Assembly (NCBI GenBank): GCA_016521575.1
Contig: JAEKDP010000001.1
Span: 289,844 to 353,843, forward strand
Direction of reading: 5' to 3'
DNA from: Rhodobacteraceae bacterium F11138
Lineage (GTDB): Bacteria > Pseudomonadota > Alphaproteobacteria > Rhodobacterales > Rhodobacteraceae
Length of the DNA stretch: 64,000 bases
In this document: positions 1-9,165 of the stretch, piece by piece
How the letters are laid out: every line of letters begins with the position of its first letter
Position numbering within the stretch: position 1 is the first letter of the stretch
Notes under the pieces: model-generated
Databases searched by the model: none
What the model saw: the letters and a program-made list of their open reading frames with translations, nothing else
What the model was told of the DNA's origin: nothing
Translations under genes and position numbers: made by a program

Positions 1-798
1 GCCCGGAACGTTGAACACCTTGCGCGGCTGTCGCGTGTGCAGATCCCATTGCACGATGGTGTTGCCGAACCGTTTCATGGCTTCGGGATCGCCCAGCATC
101 TGACCGAAATCCATCATGTAGTTGGACCAGCCGGTGAACGAAGACGTCAGCATGATATTCTTGCGGATCAGGGCGCGGATATCATACCCGTAGCCGTCCG
201 CGACCGCGCCATCGACTGCGACCGCACCCTGCATATCGGCCTCGGTCGGCATCCAGTGGGTCGCTACAAAATCGCCATCGTCGTTATACTCGACCAGCGC
301 GGTGCGCCCGCCATGATCGTCGTCATTGGACAAGCCGGTGATCAGCATACGGCCGGGCAGCGCAAAGAACGTGTGCGGGCCGACGACTCCGCCGCTGTCC
401 TTGACGAACGTATCGATGACCTTGTGCAGCGTGGGGTTGGAAGGGTCGGAATGCACGTCGAAAATGAAGATCCGGTTGGTGTCCAGTCCCCCGGCCCAGA
501 AATAGCGCCGGTCGGCCGAGAACCCGCCGTGATGCGCTTCGTTCCGGCCACCGACCGAGACGCTGTTGATGACCTCGCCGCGCGTGTCTGATCCGGGGCG
601 CACGTCGACAGTGACCAGCTTGTCCTGTTCATCGCCCATGCCTTCGACACCCAGCGTCCAGACATAGATGTATTCTTCGTGGCCGGTGATCATCGGCATG
701 TAGGGCGATTGACAGGTTTCGTCCGCAAAACCGCGCAACGGCAGCCCGCCCATTGCCAATGCGGCCGCAGCCAGCCCGGTGAATTCACGTCTTTTCAT
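1..798 (-). CDS. mtoX: Methanethiol oxidase / selenium-binding protein family (SBP56), N-terminal part, cut by window edge
   Basis: The visible part is the first 266 residues; family members are usually about 430-470 aa, so the C-terminal part lies beyond position 1. It opens with a twin-arginine signal (Arg3-Arg4, then a short hydrophobic stretch, likely cleavage after Ala25), which points to a folded, periplasmic metalloprotein. The body carries SBP56-like beta-propeller sequence, such as HHGGFSADRRYFWAGGLDTN followed by IFIFD. The family includes copper-dependent MtoX, which oxidises methanethiol to formaldehyde, H2S and H2O2, a reaction relevant to DMSP-degrading marine bacteria. A good Shine-Dalgarno (GGGAGG) precedes the ATG. 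The gene lies 22 bp downstream of the IclR gene and is probably cotranscribed with it. The family call is firm; the exact substrate is inferred. Confidence 0.75.
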   Translation of the reverse strand, partial: MKRREFTGLAAAALAMGGLPLRGFADETCQSPYMPMITGHEEYIYVWTLGVEGMGDEQDKLVTVDVRPGSDTRGEVINSVSVGGRNEAHHGGFSADRRYFWAGGLDTNRIFIFDVHSDPSNPTLHKVIDTFVKDSGGVVGPHTFFALPGRMLITGLSNDDDHGGRTALVEYNDDGDFVATHWMPTEADMQGAVAVDGAVADGYGYDIRALIRKNIMLTSSFTGWSNYMMDFGQMLGDPEAMKRFGNTIVQWDLHTRQPRKVFNVPG

Positions 799-820
799 GG
801 TTTCCTCCCTTGGTTTCAGT

Positions 821-1636
821 TCAGTGTGGCATGTGTTCATCCTTGGGTTTCACATCAGACAGAGCACCCCGGTTGGTTGTCTCGGCCTCGGTGACAGAAC
901 AATGTTGAATCGCGGCAGCCGCGCGGATCGCTTCGGCATTCAATACCGGCAGAATGCGGTCTTGCAGATTGGGAAGTATCCGCGCTTGCGGACCGACCAC
1001 GCCAATCGAAAACACCGCGCCCAGGCGCTCGATCCCGATCGGAACCGCCACGCTGGTGACACCTTCGTCGATCTCGCCGTCGCACAGCGCATAGCCATCC
1101 CGCCGCACCCGGTTCAGTTCAAGGTCGAAATCGGACCGCGTCGTGATGGTCCGGCCCGTGAACCGATCCATCTGAGCGTCCAGCAACTGTTCGCGCAGTT
1201 CAGGCAGGATAAAGGCGGCAATGGCCTTGGCCGAAGAACAGGCATGCGCCGGGCGCGCACCCAGACCGGGATAGATGAAAGAGACGGTCGGGTCGGTGGG
1301 CATTTCCACATGAACCAGATCCACGCGCCCGCCGCGAAACCGCGCCAGAAAAGAGGTCTCGGCCGTGTCCTTTGCCACCCGGTACATCAAGGGAGACACG
1401 GCTTTGATCACATGCGCATCCGACTTTCCGGTCAATGCGATCTTGACGAACCGCATCCCCAGCACATACCGGCTGCCGTCTTCCGTTTCCTCGACGAACC
1501 CGCAGTCCACAAGCGATCCGATGTTGCGATAAATGCTGGCCTTGGGGAAGCCGGTGACCCGTGTCAGCTCGGCCACGGTGACCGGAGCGTTTGCCCCGGC
1601 AATGGCCTCCAGCAACAGGATCAGGCGCTCTTGCAT
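821..1636 (-). CDS. IclR-family transcriptional regulator
   Basis: The 271-aa protein has the standard IclR plan. An N-terminal winged helix-turn-helix (about residues 1-65) includes VAELTRVTGFPKASIYRNI. A C-terminal effector domain includes the typical LDAQMDRFTGRTITT and GYALCDGEIDEGVTSVAVPI segments. Such proteins bind small aromatic or carboxylic effectors and control a neighbouring catabolic operon. It lies between a LysR gene upstream and the methanethiol oxidase gene downstream on the same strand, so it may control either that gene or the divergent xdh operon. An inverted repeat directly in front of its start suggests autoregulation. The effector is unknown. Confidence 0.9.
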   Translation of the reverse strand: MQERLILLLEAIAGANAPVTVAELTRVTGFPKASIYRNIGSLVDCGFVEETEDGSRYVLGMRFVKIALTGKSDAHVIKAVSPLMYRVAKDTAETSFLARFRGGRVDLVHVEMPTDPTVSFIYPGLGARPAHACSSAKAIAAFILPELREQLLDAQMDRFTGRTITTRSDFDLELNRVRRDGYALCDGEIDEGVTSVAVPIGIERLGAVFSIGVVGPQARILPNLQDRILPVLNAEAIRAAAAIQHCSVTEAETTNRGALSDVKPKDEHMPH

Positions 1637-1638
1637 AT

Positions 1639-1679
1639 GATTCTCGTATTTCGGATGTTTTTATCATAACCCGAGAATC
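1639..1679 (-). promoter_or_regulatory. Inverted repeat in front of the IclR gene, possible operator
   Basis: GATTCTCG at 1639-1646 is repeated in inverted orientation as CGAGAATC at 1672-1679, with a 25-nt spacer, immediately upstream of the IclR start codon. On the minus strand an AT-rich TTGAAT / TATGAT pair lies around it, a weak promoter match with a short (15-nt) spacer. The half-site spacing allows a dimer on two faces or DNA looping. IclR proteins commonly repress their own genes, so autoregulation is a reasonable inference. No binding is shown. Confidence 0.35.
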
Positions 1680-1709
1680 GAAAATTCAATAGCTTTTTAT
1701 GCGGTCCCC

Positions 1710-2624
1710 CTAGGACCGGCCGGTATCGGCCAGCCGGGCCGTATTCTTGATCACGAAATCGACGAACTGGCGGATTTTCGGATCCTGCAGCTTGCGGTGC
1801 GGATACAGGCATCCGAAGATCGCCGACACTGGTGGCGTATCGGGCAGGACTTCGATCAGCGACCCGTCGCGCAGCTGTTGGGTGACTTCGAACCGGGGCT
1901 TGTTGACAATACCACGTCCGCCCAGCGCCCAGTCGGTCAGCACGTCGCCATCATCCGCGTCGAATTTTCCCGCCACGTCCAGCTTGCGCGGCCCGGCGTC
2001 GGTCTCGAGAACCCAGAAATATTCCGGCGATCTTGGATACCGCAACAACAGACAGTTATGGTCCGGCGACAGCAGGTCATCCGGGGTTTGTGGCACGCCG
2101 CATCGCGCCAGATATTCGGGCGATGCACATAGAACCCGCCGGCAATCCATGATCTTGCGCAGCTTCAGGTTCGAATCCCGTGGCGCACCGATAAAGAATG
2201 CCAGATCCAGCTTGTCGGCCAGAATATCCACCACACGATCCGACAGGCGCATCTGGACCCGCGTGTCGGGATAGGCTTCGACGAAACGCGGAACCAGCGG
2301 CGCGATGATACGCCGCCCGGCCCCCAAAGGCGCGGTCAGGCGGATCACGCCACGCGGAGACCCCGAGTAATTGGCCACCACGGCTTCGGCGTTGTCGATC
2401 GAGTCCAGCACCTTGAGCGCGTGATCGTAAAATGTCTTGCCCACCTCCGTCGGCGACAGAGACCGCGTGGTCCGGTTGAACAGCCGCACTCCGAGATGCT
2501 TTTCCAGCTCCTTGATGCGCTTGCTTGCGACGGCCGGCGTAAGGCGCAGATCACGCCCCCCCGACGTGATGCTGCCAAGTTCGACCACACGGGCAAAAAC
2601 CCGCAGGCTTTCCACATAGGGCAT
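1710..2624 (-). CDS. LysR-family transcriptional regulator
   Basis: The 304-aa protein begins with a LysR winged HTH (SITSGGRDLRLTPAVASKRI, then LGVRLFNRTTRSLSPTEVG) at residues 1-62. A substrate-binding domain of the CrgA/DsdC-like group follows (RGVIRLTAPLGAGRRIIAPL). It is transcribed divergently from xdhA, with 169 bp between the two starts. By the usual LysR rule it is a candidate regulator of the xanthine dehydrogenase / permease operon. The IclR and methanethiol oxidase genes follow on the same strand after 73 bp. The ligand cannot be told from sequence. Confidence 0.9.
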   Translation of the reverse strand: MPYVESLRVFARVVELGSITSGGRDLRLTPAVASKRIKELEKHLGVRLFNRTTRSLSPTEVGKTFYDHALKVLDSIDNAEAVVANYSGSPRGVIRLTAPLGAGRRIIAPLVPRFVEAYPDTRVQMRLSDRVVDILADKLDLAFFIGAPRDSNLKLRKIMDCRRVLCASPEYLARCGVPQTPDDLLSPDHNCLLLRYPRSPEYFWVLETDAGPRKLDVAGKFDADDGDVLTDWALGGRGIVNKPRFEVTQQLRDGSLIEVLPDTPPVSAIFGCLYPHRKLQDPKIRQFVDFVIKNTARLADTGRS

Positions 2625-2739
2625 GTTTGTTCACCTGAACTGTGTGCGTTTTCACAACCAGCATAGCCCATCTGGACCATTATCAACAGATCGTTGAAAG
2701 AATTTTTCGAATGGCGGCGTATCCAGAAGAAATGAAATC

Positions 2740-2771
2740 CGCTACGGTCATATCAATCCCAGACCGTAGCG
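2740..2771 (+). promoter_or_regulatory. Perfect 10-bp inverted repeat in the xdhA leader
   Basis: CGCTACGGTC (2740-2749) and GACCGTAGCG (2762-2771) are perfect inverted repeats separated by 12 nt. The right arm ends 22 nt before the xdhA ATG and just upstream of its GGAGG Shine-Dalgarno. It could be an operator for the divergent LysR or for IclR, or an RNA hairpin in the 5' leader. It lacks a U-tract, so it is not an ordinary terminator. The symmetry is seen directly; the function is inferred. Confidence 0.5.
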
Positions 2772-2793
2772 ACGAAACCGACCCGGAGGTCCG

Positions 2794-4257
2794 ATGACAC
2801 ACCGCGATGAAATCCGTTTCCTGCTGAATGGGCGCGACATCGCGCTGAACGATGTGGGCGCCGGGCAGACCCTGCTGGACTTTCTTCGGCTGGATCGTCG
2901 CCTGACCGGAACCAAGGAAGGCTGCGCCGAAGGCGACTGTGGTGCCTGCACGGTTCTGGTGGGCCGTCTGCACGATGGGCAATTGCGCTATGAAACGGTC
3001 AATGCCTGCATCCGGTTCCTGGCCATGCTGGACGGCTGCCATGTGGTAACGGTCGAGCACCTGTCGGGCCCCGACGGGCGGCTGCATCCGGTTCAACAGG
3101 CAATGGTCGACCACCACGGCAGCCAATGCGGGTTCTGCACACCGGGCTTTGTGATGTCGCTGTACGCGCTGTGGATGCAGACGCCCGAGCCGACCGAACA
3201 ACAAGTCGAAAGCGCCCTGCAGGGCAATCTTTGCCGCTGTACGGGATATGAACCCATCGTGCGCGCCGCCGTCGCCGTCAGCCGATATGGCACGCCCGCA
3301 TCGGATCACCTGAACACCGAACGCGATCACGTCACCGCCCGGCTGGCCGCTCTGCGGGATGGCCGGCGGGTCGTGACCGGCCCTGCCGAAAACCTGGGCA
3401 TCCTGCCCGCCGATGTGGACGATCTGGCGCGGGTGCTGGGGGAACACCCCGATGCCACCATTGTCGCCGGATCGACCGATGTGGGGCTTTGGGTCACCAA
3501 GTTCCTGCGCCCGATCAGCCCGGCGGTCTTCATCGGACATCTCGATGAACTGAAATCCATCAGGACCACAGACAGCGGGCTGACCATCGGTGCCGGGGTG
3601 ACATATTCCGAATGTCAGGATGCAATCACCGGGATGTTCCCGCACCTGGCCGCCTATTGGGACCGCATCGCGGGCTGGCAGGTGCGCAACATGGGCACCG
3701 TGGGCGGCAATATCGCCAATGGCTCGCCAATCGGAGACACGCCGCCGGTCCTGATCGCATTGGGTGCGCAGATCACCCTGCGGTGTGGCAATGACCGGCG
3801 CGACATGCCGTTGCAGGACTTCTTTATCGATTACGGCAAACAGGACCGGCAACCGGGGGAATTCGTCGAAAGCATCCACATCCCACGGGCTGCGCCGGGG
3901 CAACTGGACGCGGCCTACAAGATTTCGAAACGGCGGGACGAGGACATTTCCTCGGTTGCTGCCGGTCTCAGTGTCACCGTCCGCGACAACACCATTCAGG
4001 ATTGCCGCATCGCCTTTGGCGGTATGGCGGCCACCCCGAAACGCGCGGCAACGGCCGAGGCCGCGCTGTCCGGACAGCCCTGGGGCGAAGCCGCGTTCCG
4101 TGCGGCGGCACAGGCCCTGGGTGACGATTTTACCCCGATGACCGACATGCGGGCCTCGTCCGGGTATCGGATGCTGTCGGCCCGAAACCTGCTGCTGCGG
4201 TTCTACCTGGAACATGACGCGGCAACGGACACGCCGGTGCAACTGGCCACAGCCTGA
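2794..4257 (+). CDS. xdhA: Xanthine dehydrogenase, small subunit (2Fe-2S and FAD domains)
   Basis: This 487-aa subunit carries the electron-transfer half of the molybdenum enzyme that oxidises hypoxanthine to xanthine and urate. The N-terminal ferredoxin domain holds Cys44, Cys49, Cys52 and Cys72 (CAEGDCGAC motif). The second cluster uses Cys112, Cys115, Cys147 and Cys149 (CGFC and CRC motifs). A CO-dehydrogenase-type FAD domain follows from about residue 200 (IVAGSTDVGLWVTKFL; GGNIANGSPIGD). Length and order match the bacterial XdhA of two-subunit enzymes. The start has a strong GGAGG upstream. It is the first gene of xdhA-xdhB-xdhC-permease and reads away from a LysR regulator. Confidence 0.96.
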   Translation: MTHRDEIRFLLNGRDIALNDVGAGQTLLDFLRLDRRLTGTKEGCAEGDCGACTVLVGRLHDGQLRYETVNACIRFLAMLDGCHVVTVEHLSGPDGRLHPVQQAMVDHHGSQCGFCTPGFVMSLYALWMQTPEPTEQQVESALQGNLCRCTGYEPIVRAAVAVSRYGTPASDHLNTERDHVTARLAALRDGRRVVTGPAENLGILPADVDDLARVLGEHPDATIVAGSTDVGLWVTKFLRPISPAVFIGHLDELKSIRTTDSGLTIGAGVTYSECQDAITGMFPHLAAYWDRIAGWQVRNMGTVGGNIANGSPIGDTPPVLIALGAQITLRCGNDRRDMPLQDFFIDYGKQDRQPGEFVESIHIPRAAPGQLDAAYKISKRRDEDISSVAAGLSVTVRDNTIQDCRIAFGGMAATPKRAATAEAALSGQPWGEAAFRAAAQALGDDFTPMTDMRASSGYRMLSARNLLLRFYLEHDAATDTPVQLATA

Positions 4258-4272
4258 GAAAGGGATACCGCG

Positions 4273-6591
4273 ATGAAGGACAATGTGACCATCAAGGGCG
4301 GCGCCCACACTGACCACGCCCATGACAGCGCAATCAAGCATGTCACCGGGCGCGCCGATTATACCGATGACATCACCGAACCCGTCGGCACCCTGCACGC
4401 CTATCTGGGGTGTTCGACAGTGGCCCATGCCCGGATCGAAAAACTGGATCTGTCCGCGGTGCGCGCCGCGCCCGGTGTGATCGGCGTTCTGACCGCCGAC
4501 GACGTCCCTGGGGTCAACGACATCAGCCCGACGGGCCGCGATGACGAACCGATTTTCCCCACCGACAAGGTCGAATTCCACGGCCAGCCCCTGTTCGCCG
4601 TGATTGCGGAATCCCGCGATATGGCGCGCCGTGCCGCCGAACGGGCCGAGGTCAGCTATGACACCATGCCCCATGCGCTGGATCCGGTCGCTGCGCAGCA
4701 GGCGGGGTATCCGCATGTCACCGACCCCCTGAAACTGGAGCGCGGCGACGTGGCGACCGGTCTGAGCACGGCGGAACATCGGATACAGGGGCGGATCACC
4801 GTGGGCGGCCAGGACCACATGTATCTCGAAGGTCAGATCGCCTTTGCCATGCCCGGCGAAGACGACGACGTGATCGTGCACTGTTCGACCCAGCACCCCA
4901 GCGAGGCCCAGCACATGGTCGCGCATGCCCTGGGCGTGCCGTCCAATGCGGTCACAGTGAACGTGCGGCGCATGGGTGGCGGGTTTGGCGGCAAGGAAAG
5001 CCAGATGAACCTGTTCTGCGCCGTGGCGGCCATTGCAGCCAAGAAATGGAACCGGGCGGTCAAGATACGCCCCGACCGGGACCAGGACATGACCGCCACC
5101 GGAAAACGGCATGACTTTGTCATTGATTATGACGTTGCCTTTGACGATGAGGGGCGCATTCAGGCCGTGGACGGCAGTTTTGCCGCCCGCTGCGGATTTT
5201 CGTCCGACCTGTCCGGCCCGGTCACCGACCGTGCGCTTTTCCATGCCGACAATGCCTATTTCTATCCCCATGTGCGGCTGGTCAGTCATCCGATGAAGAC
5301 CAACACCGTCAGCAACACGGCGTTCCGCGGCTTTGGAGGGCCACAAGGCGTGGTCGCCGCCGAGCGCATGATCGAAGAGATCGCATATGCCCTGGACAAG
5401 GATCCGCTGGAAATCCGCAAGGCGAATTTCTACGGGGCCGACGGGCGCGACGTGACACCGTACCATCAACAGGTCGAGGACAATATTCTCGATCGCCTGA
5501 TCGGCGAACTGGAAACGGCAACCGATTATCAGGCCCGGCGCAAGGCGGTGCTGGCGTTCAACGCGGCTTCGCCGGTCATTCGCAAGGGCATTGCCCTGAC
5601 CCCGGTCAAGTTCGGCATCTCGTTCACCGCTACCTGGTACAATCAGGCCGGGGCATTGATCCATATCTACAACGACGGGTCGATCCATCTGAACCATGGC
5701 GGCACCGAGATGGGGCAGGGGCTGAACACAAAGGTCGCCCAGGTCGTGGCCGAAGCGTTTCAGGTCGATTTCGACCGTATCAAGATCACCAAGACCACGA
5801 CCGAAAAGGTTCCCAACACGTCAGCCACCGCCGCGTCCTCGGGCACCGATCTGAACGGCATGGCGGCGCTGGACGGGTGCGAACAGATCAAGGCGCGCCT
5901 GATCGAATTTGCCGCGGCCAAGTGGGATGTGGCCCCTGATCAGGTTCTGTTTCTGCCCAACATGGTGCAGATCGGCGATACCAGCCTCAGCTTTGATGCC
6001 TTCATCAAAGAGGCGTACATGGCGCGGGTACAACTGTCGGCGGCCGGTTTCTACAAGACGCCGAAAATCCATTGGGACCGGACCACCGGCAAAGGCCGGC
6101 CGTTCTACTACTATGCCTATGGCGCGGCTTGCTCTGAGGTGTCCATTGACACGCTGACAGGCGAATACCGGGTGGATCGCACCGATATTCTGCATGATGT
6201 GGGCAAATCCCTGAACCCGATTCTGGACAAGGGCCAGGTCGAAGGCGCGTTCATACAGGGCATGGGCTGGCTGACCTCTGAAGAACTGTGGTGGGACGGT
6301 GACGGCCGCCTGCGCACCCATGCCCCCAGCACCTACAAGATCCCGCTGGCCTCGGATCGGCCCCGCATCTTCAACGTCAGCCTGGCGGATTGGTCGGAAA
6401 ACAAGGAACGCAGCATCAAGCGGTCCAAGGCCGTGGGCGAACCGCCCTTCATGCTGGGGATTTCGGTGCTCGAAGCGCTGTCGATGGCGGTGGCAAGTGT
6501 CGGCGATTACAAGACCTGTCCGCGTCTGGATACCCCGGCGACACCCGAACGGGTGTTGATGGCGGTACAGCGCCTGAAAGACCCATCGTGA
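4273..6591 (+). CDS. xdhB: Xanthine dehydrogenase, molybdopterin-binding large subunit
   Basis: The 772-aa protein is the catalytic molybdenum subunit. It shows the GGGFGGKE molybdopterin contact, the FRGFGGPQG segment with the substrate-positioning Arg, HGGTEMGQGLNTK, and the C-terminal region with the conserved glutamate (KAVGEPPFMLG) that acts as active-site base in the family. It sits 15 bp behind xdhA and overlaps xdhC by 4 bp, so the three are translated together. The enzyme is cytoplasmic and forms an (alpha-beta)2 complex with XdhA. Purine hydroxylation is the likely reaction, supported by the purine-type permease gene downstream. Confidence 0.96.
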   Translation: MKDNVTIKGGAHTDHAHDSAIKHVTGRADYTDDITEPVGTLHAYLGCSTVAHARIEKLDLSAVRAAPGVIGVLTADDVPGVNDISPTGRDDEPIFPTDKVEFHGQPLFAVIAESRDMARRAAERAEVSYDTMPHALDPVAAQQAGYPHVTDPLKLERGDVATGLSTAEHRIQGRITVGGQDHMYLEGQIAFAMPGEDDDVIVHCSTQHPSEAQHMVAHALGVPSNAVTVNVRRMGGGFGGKESQMNLFCAVAAIAAKKWNRAVKIRPDRDQDMTATGKRHDFVIDYDVAFDDEGRIQAVDGSFAARCGFSSDLSGPVTDRALFHADNAYFYPHVRLVSHPMKTNTVSNTAFRGFGGPQGVVAAERMIEEIAYALDKDPLEIRKANFYGADGRDVTPYHQQVEDNILDRLIGELETATDYQARRKAVLAFNAASPVIRKGIALTPVKFGISFTATWYNQAGALIHIYNDGSIHLNHGGTEMGQGLNTKVAQVVAEAFQVDFDRIKITKTTTEKVPNTSATAASSGTDLNGMAALDGCEQIKARLIEFAAAKWDVAPDQVLFLPNMVQIGDTSLSFDAFIKEAYMARVQLSAAGFYKTPKIHWDRTTGKGRPFYYYAYGAACSEVSIDTLTGEYRVDRTDILHDVGKSLNPILDKGQVEGAFIQGMGWLTSEELWWDGDGRLRTHAPSTYKIPLASDRPRIFNVSLADWSENKERSIKRSKAVGEPPFMLGISVLEALSMAVASVGDYKTCPRLDTPATPERVLMAVQRLKDPS

Positions 6592-7460
6592 CGCTGGCCC
6601 GGTTCCTGTCCCGGCACGACCGCGTGGTGCGGCTGGTGCTGACGCGGGTGCGCGGATCATCGCCGCGCAATACCGGCACTGAAATGTACGTCGCGCCAAA
6701 CGCCCAATGGGGCACCCTGGGCGGCGGACAGCTGGAATACCGCGCCATCCAGCGCGCCCGCCAGATGTTCGACGACTGCGAAGTCAGCGCCACGCTGGAT
6801 ATCCCGCTTGGCCCGGAAATCGGGCAATGCTGCGGCGGACGGGTGGAAATGACACTGGCCCGCATGGGCCAGGGCGACAAACGCGACGCCATTGCCCGCC
6901 ATGACGCAGCCCATGCGGCGCAGCCCCATGTCTATGTCATGGGTGCGGGTCATGTGGGCCGGGCGCTGGCGGATCTGTTGCAACATCTGCCCGTGCGCAC
7001 CATCATGGTCGACCCGCGCGCCGACGAACTGGCACAATGCACGGCAGCGGTCGAAACCCGCCTGACCCCGATCCCCGAAGCCGAAATCGACCGCGCCCCG
7101 CCCGGCAGCGCCTTTGTCGTGCTGACCCACGATCACGCGCTGGATTTCCTGGTCGCCAGTTCCGCGCTGACCCGGGGAGACGCGGCCTATGTGGGGATGA
7201 TCGGCTCGGCCACGAAGCGCATCAAGTTCCGCAACTGGTGCAACAGCCAATGCGATGGCCTGCCCATCGATACCTTGATCTGCCCCATCGGGGCAAACGG
7301 CAGCCGCGACAAGCGGCCCGGCGTCATCGCTGCCTTCGTGGTGGCGGAACTGATGGCCGAATTGACCTCTGAAACTGCCGTCACGACCCCGCAAGGGGAC
7401 ACCGAACGGTCCGGAAGGGACCACAAACGGGACGCAGGGATCAGGCGGACAAAAATCTGA
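6588..7460 (+). CDS. xdhC: Xanthine dehydrogenase accessory protein XdhC (molybdenum cofactor insertion)
   Basis: The reading frame is open upstream, but the natural start is the GTG at 6588, which overlaps the xdhB stop as GTGA and gives a 290-aa protein beginning MTLARFLSRHDR. The N-terminal XdhC/CoxI domain contains TRVRGSSPRNTGTEMYV and the CCGGRVE motif. A Rossmann-like domain follows (VYVMGAGHVGRALADLL). XdhC binds molybdenum cofactor and promotes its sulfuration before insertion into XdhB. The last 30 or so residues are polar and look disordered. Confidence 0.93.
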   Translation: MTLARFLSRHDRVVRLVLTRVRGSSPRNTGTEMYVAPNAQWGTLGGGQLEYRAIQRARQMFDDCEVSATLDIPLGPEIGQCCGGRVEMTLARMGQGDKRDAIARHDAAHAAQPHVYVMGAGHVGRALADLLQHLPVRTIMVDPRADELAQCTAAVETRLTPIPEAEIDRAPPGSAFVVLTHDHALDFLVASSALTRGDAAYVGMIGSATKRIKFRNWCNSQCDGLPIDTLICPIGANGSRDKRPGVIAAFVVAELMAELTSETAVTTPQGDTERSGRDHKRDAGIRRTKI

Positions 7461-7491
7461 TTCCGCGACCATTCTGGAGGAGGAGGCCGGG

Positions 7492-9075
7492 ATGACCGCG
7501 CCAAGCTATACTTACAAACTGTTCTCGCGCCATGATTTCAGCGCGTTCTGGGCCTTGTTCACGGACAACCTGATCAACCTGATCGTCCTGTCAGGTATCT
7601 GCCAGTTCGTGTTCCAGATGCCTGCCGAAATCGTGTACGGCCGCATCGTGCCCGGAGCGGCAGTGGCCATTCTGGCTGGAATCGCGGTCTATGTGCTACT
7701 GGCCAAACGCGCCGCGGAACGGACCGGGCGCGATGTCACCGCCCTGCCCTATGGCATCAGCACGCCGGTGATGTTCGTCTATCTGTTCGGCGTCATCGGG
7801 CCGATCTACTGGGCCACCGAAGATCCGATGCTGGCCTGGCAGGTGGGCATCGGCGCGGGCTTCATGGGCGGTATCGTGGCCGCATTTGGCGCCATCATCG
7901 GCCCCTGGCTGAAACGCGTGACACCCCGCGCCGGGATGCTGGGCACGCTGTGCGGCATCGCTCTGGTGTTTATTGGGACCGTGCCTCTGGCCACGGTATT
8001 CGAAAACCCGCTGATCGGTTTCGCGTCGATGATCATCATCCTCTGGGGGTTGGTCGGGCGGTTCCGTCTTCCGTTCAACATCCCGGCGGGTTTGCTGGCG
8101 CTGGGGGTCGGCACGCTGGTGGCACTGCTGGTGGGCGAAGCACGCATCACGTTCGAAGGCGTCGGATTTTATCCGCCCCTGCCCTATATCGGGGATCTGA
8201 TCGCCGGAATTCAGCATCTGTTCGCCAACCCGGAATTGTTCCTGGTGCTGGTTCCCGTGCAGATCTACAATTTCATCGAAACCATGAACAACGTCGAAAG
8301 TGCCGATGCGGTGGGCGATCACTATCCGGTGGCGACCTGCCAGATCACGGACGGGCTGGGTACGATGATCGGCGCGGTGTTCGGATCGCCCTTTCCCACG
8401 ACAGCCTATATCGGTCACCCGGCCTATAAGCGGATGGGCGCGCATGCCGGGTATATCATCGGTGTCGCCACCATCATCCCGCTTGCCGCGTTCTTTGGGC
8501 TGCTGGCGTTTCTCAACAATCTGATCCCCGTGGCGGCCGCCGCTCCGGTTCTGGTCTTCGTCGCCTTGTCGCTCATCACCAACACGGCCCACGCGGTCAA
8601 GACCGACCACATGGCGGCCGTAACCATCGCGATGATGCCGCATGTATCCGCCTTCGTGATCCTCAAATGGGGGGCTCTTCTGGGTGCGCTGGGGGCGGTC
8701 GGGGCCACCGGGTTGCCGCAACTGGGCGACCCCGAGCTGACCGCCGCGCTATTGCAGCAGGGTGCCCATTTCCAGGGACACCTGGCGTTGAGCCAGGGCG
8801 CGATCCTGACCGGGCTGATCTGGGGGGCAATTGTCGCCAGCGTCATTGACGGACGGTTCCGCAATGCCGGGGGGTTTGCACTGGCGGCCTGCATCATGTC
8901 CTCGCTCGGCGTGATCCACGGTGCCAGCCTGCATTGGCCCCAGCTCAGCACCGTCAGCATGGGATACCTGATCGCGGCAGCATTCCTGTACATCTATCCG
9001 GTCTTCCACAAGGACGAGACGCTGGCAAACCCGGATCTGCCGATCGATGATCTGACCCCGGTGCCGGGCAAGTAG
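7492..9075 (+). CDS. NCS2-family purine permease (xanthine/hypoxanthine type)
   Basis: This 527-aa polytopic membrane protein has about 12-14 hydrophobic segments. NCS2 hallmarks include the PAEIVYGRIVPGAA opening, TALPYGISTPVMFVY and NNVESADAVGDHYPV, and FGSPFPTTAYIGHPAYKRMGA. The family imports nucleobases by proton or sodium symport. Its place 31 bp behind xdhC in the same operon makes xanthine, hypoxanthine or urate the likely substrate. A strong hairpin terminator follows, so it is the last gene of the unit. The start is preceded by a clear GGAGGAGG. Confidence 0.88.
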   Translation: MTAPSYTYKLFSRHDFSAFWALFTDNLINLIVLSGICQFVFQMPAEIVYGRIVPGAAVAILAGIAVYVLLAKRAAERTGRDVTALPYGISTPVMFVYLFGVIGPIYWATEDPMLAWQVGIGAGFMGGIVAAFGAIIGPWLKRVTPRAGMLGTLCGIALVFIGTVPLATVFENPLIGFASMIIILWGLVGRFRLPFNIPAGLLALGVGTLVALLVGEARITFEGVGFYPPLPYIGDLIAGIQHLFANPELFLVLVPVQIYNFIETMNNVESADAVGDHYPVATCQITDGLGTMIGAVFGSPFPTTAYIGHPAYKRMGAHAGYIIGVATIIPLAAFFGLLAFLNNLIPVAAAAPVLVFVALSLITNTAHAVKTDHMAAVTIAMMPHVSAFVILKWGALLGALGAVGATGLPQLGDPELTAALLQQGAHFQGHLALSQGAILTGLIWGAIVASVIDGRFRNAGGFALAACIMSSLGVIHGASLHWPQLSTVSMGYLIAAAFLYIYPVFHKDETLANPDLPIDDLTPVPGK

Positions 9076-9105
9076 ACCAACGGCAAGACCACGGAACAAG
9101 ACCAC

Positions 9106-9140
9106 TGGCCGGGACAGGCGGAAACGAACTGTCCCGGCCA
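9106..9140 (+). terminator. Intrinsic terminator of the xdh-permease operon
   Basis: A 12-bp perfect stem (TGGCCGGGACAG at 9106-9117 pairing with CTGTCCCGGCCA at 9129-9140) encloses an 11-nt loop and is followed by TTTC. It lies 31 bp after the permease stop, where the plus-strand operon should end. The U-tract is short, as is common in high-GC genomes. Confidence 0.75.
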
Positions 9141-9165
9141 TTTCGCGCATAGCGGGGCTGGCCTG

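Noticed and set aside
2683..5697. 1004-codon open frame on the minus strand
   Set aside because: It lies antisense to xdhA and xdhB, which have complete cofactor motifs. Its product is rich in His, Arg and Gly with no domain, as expected for a shadow frame in GC-rich DNA.
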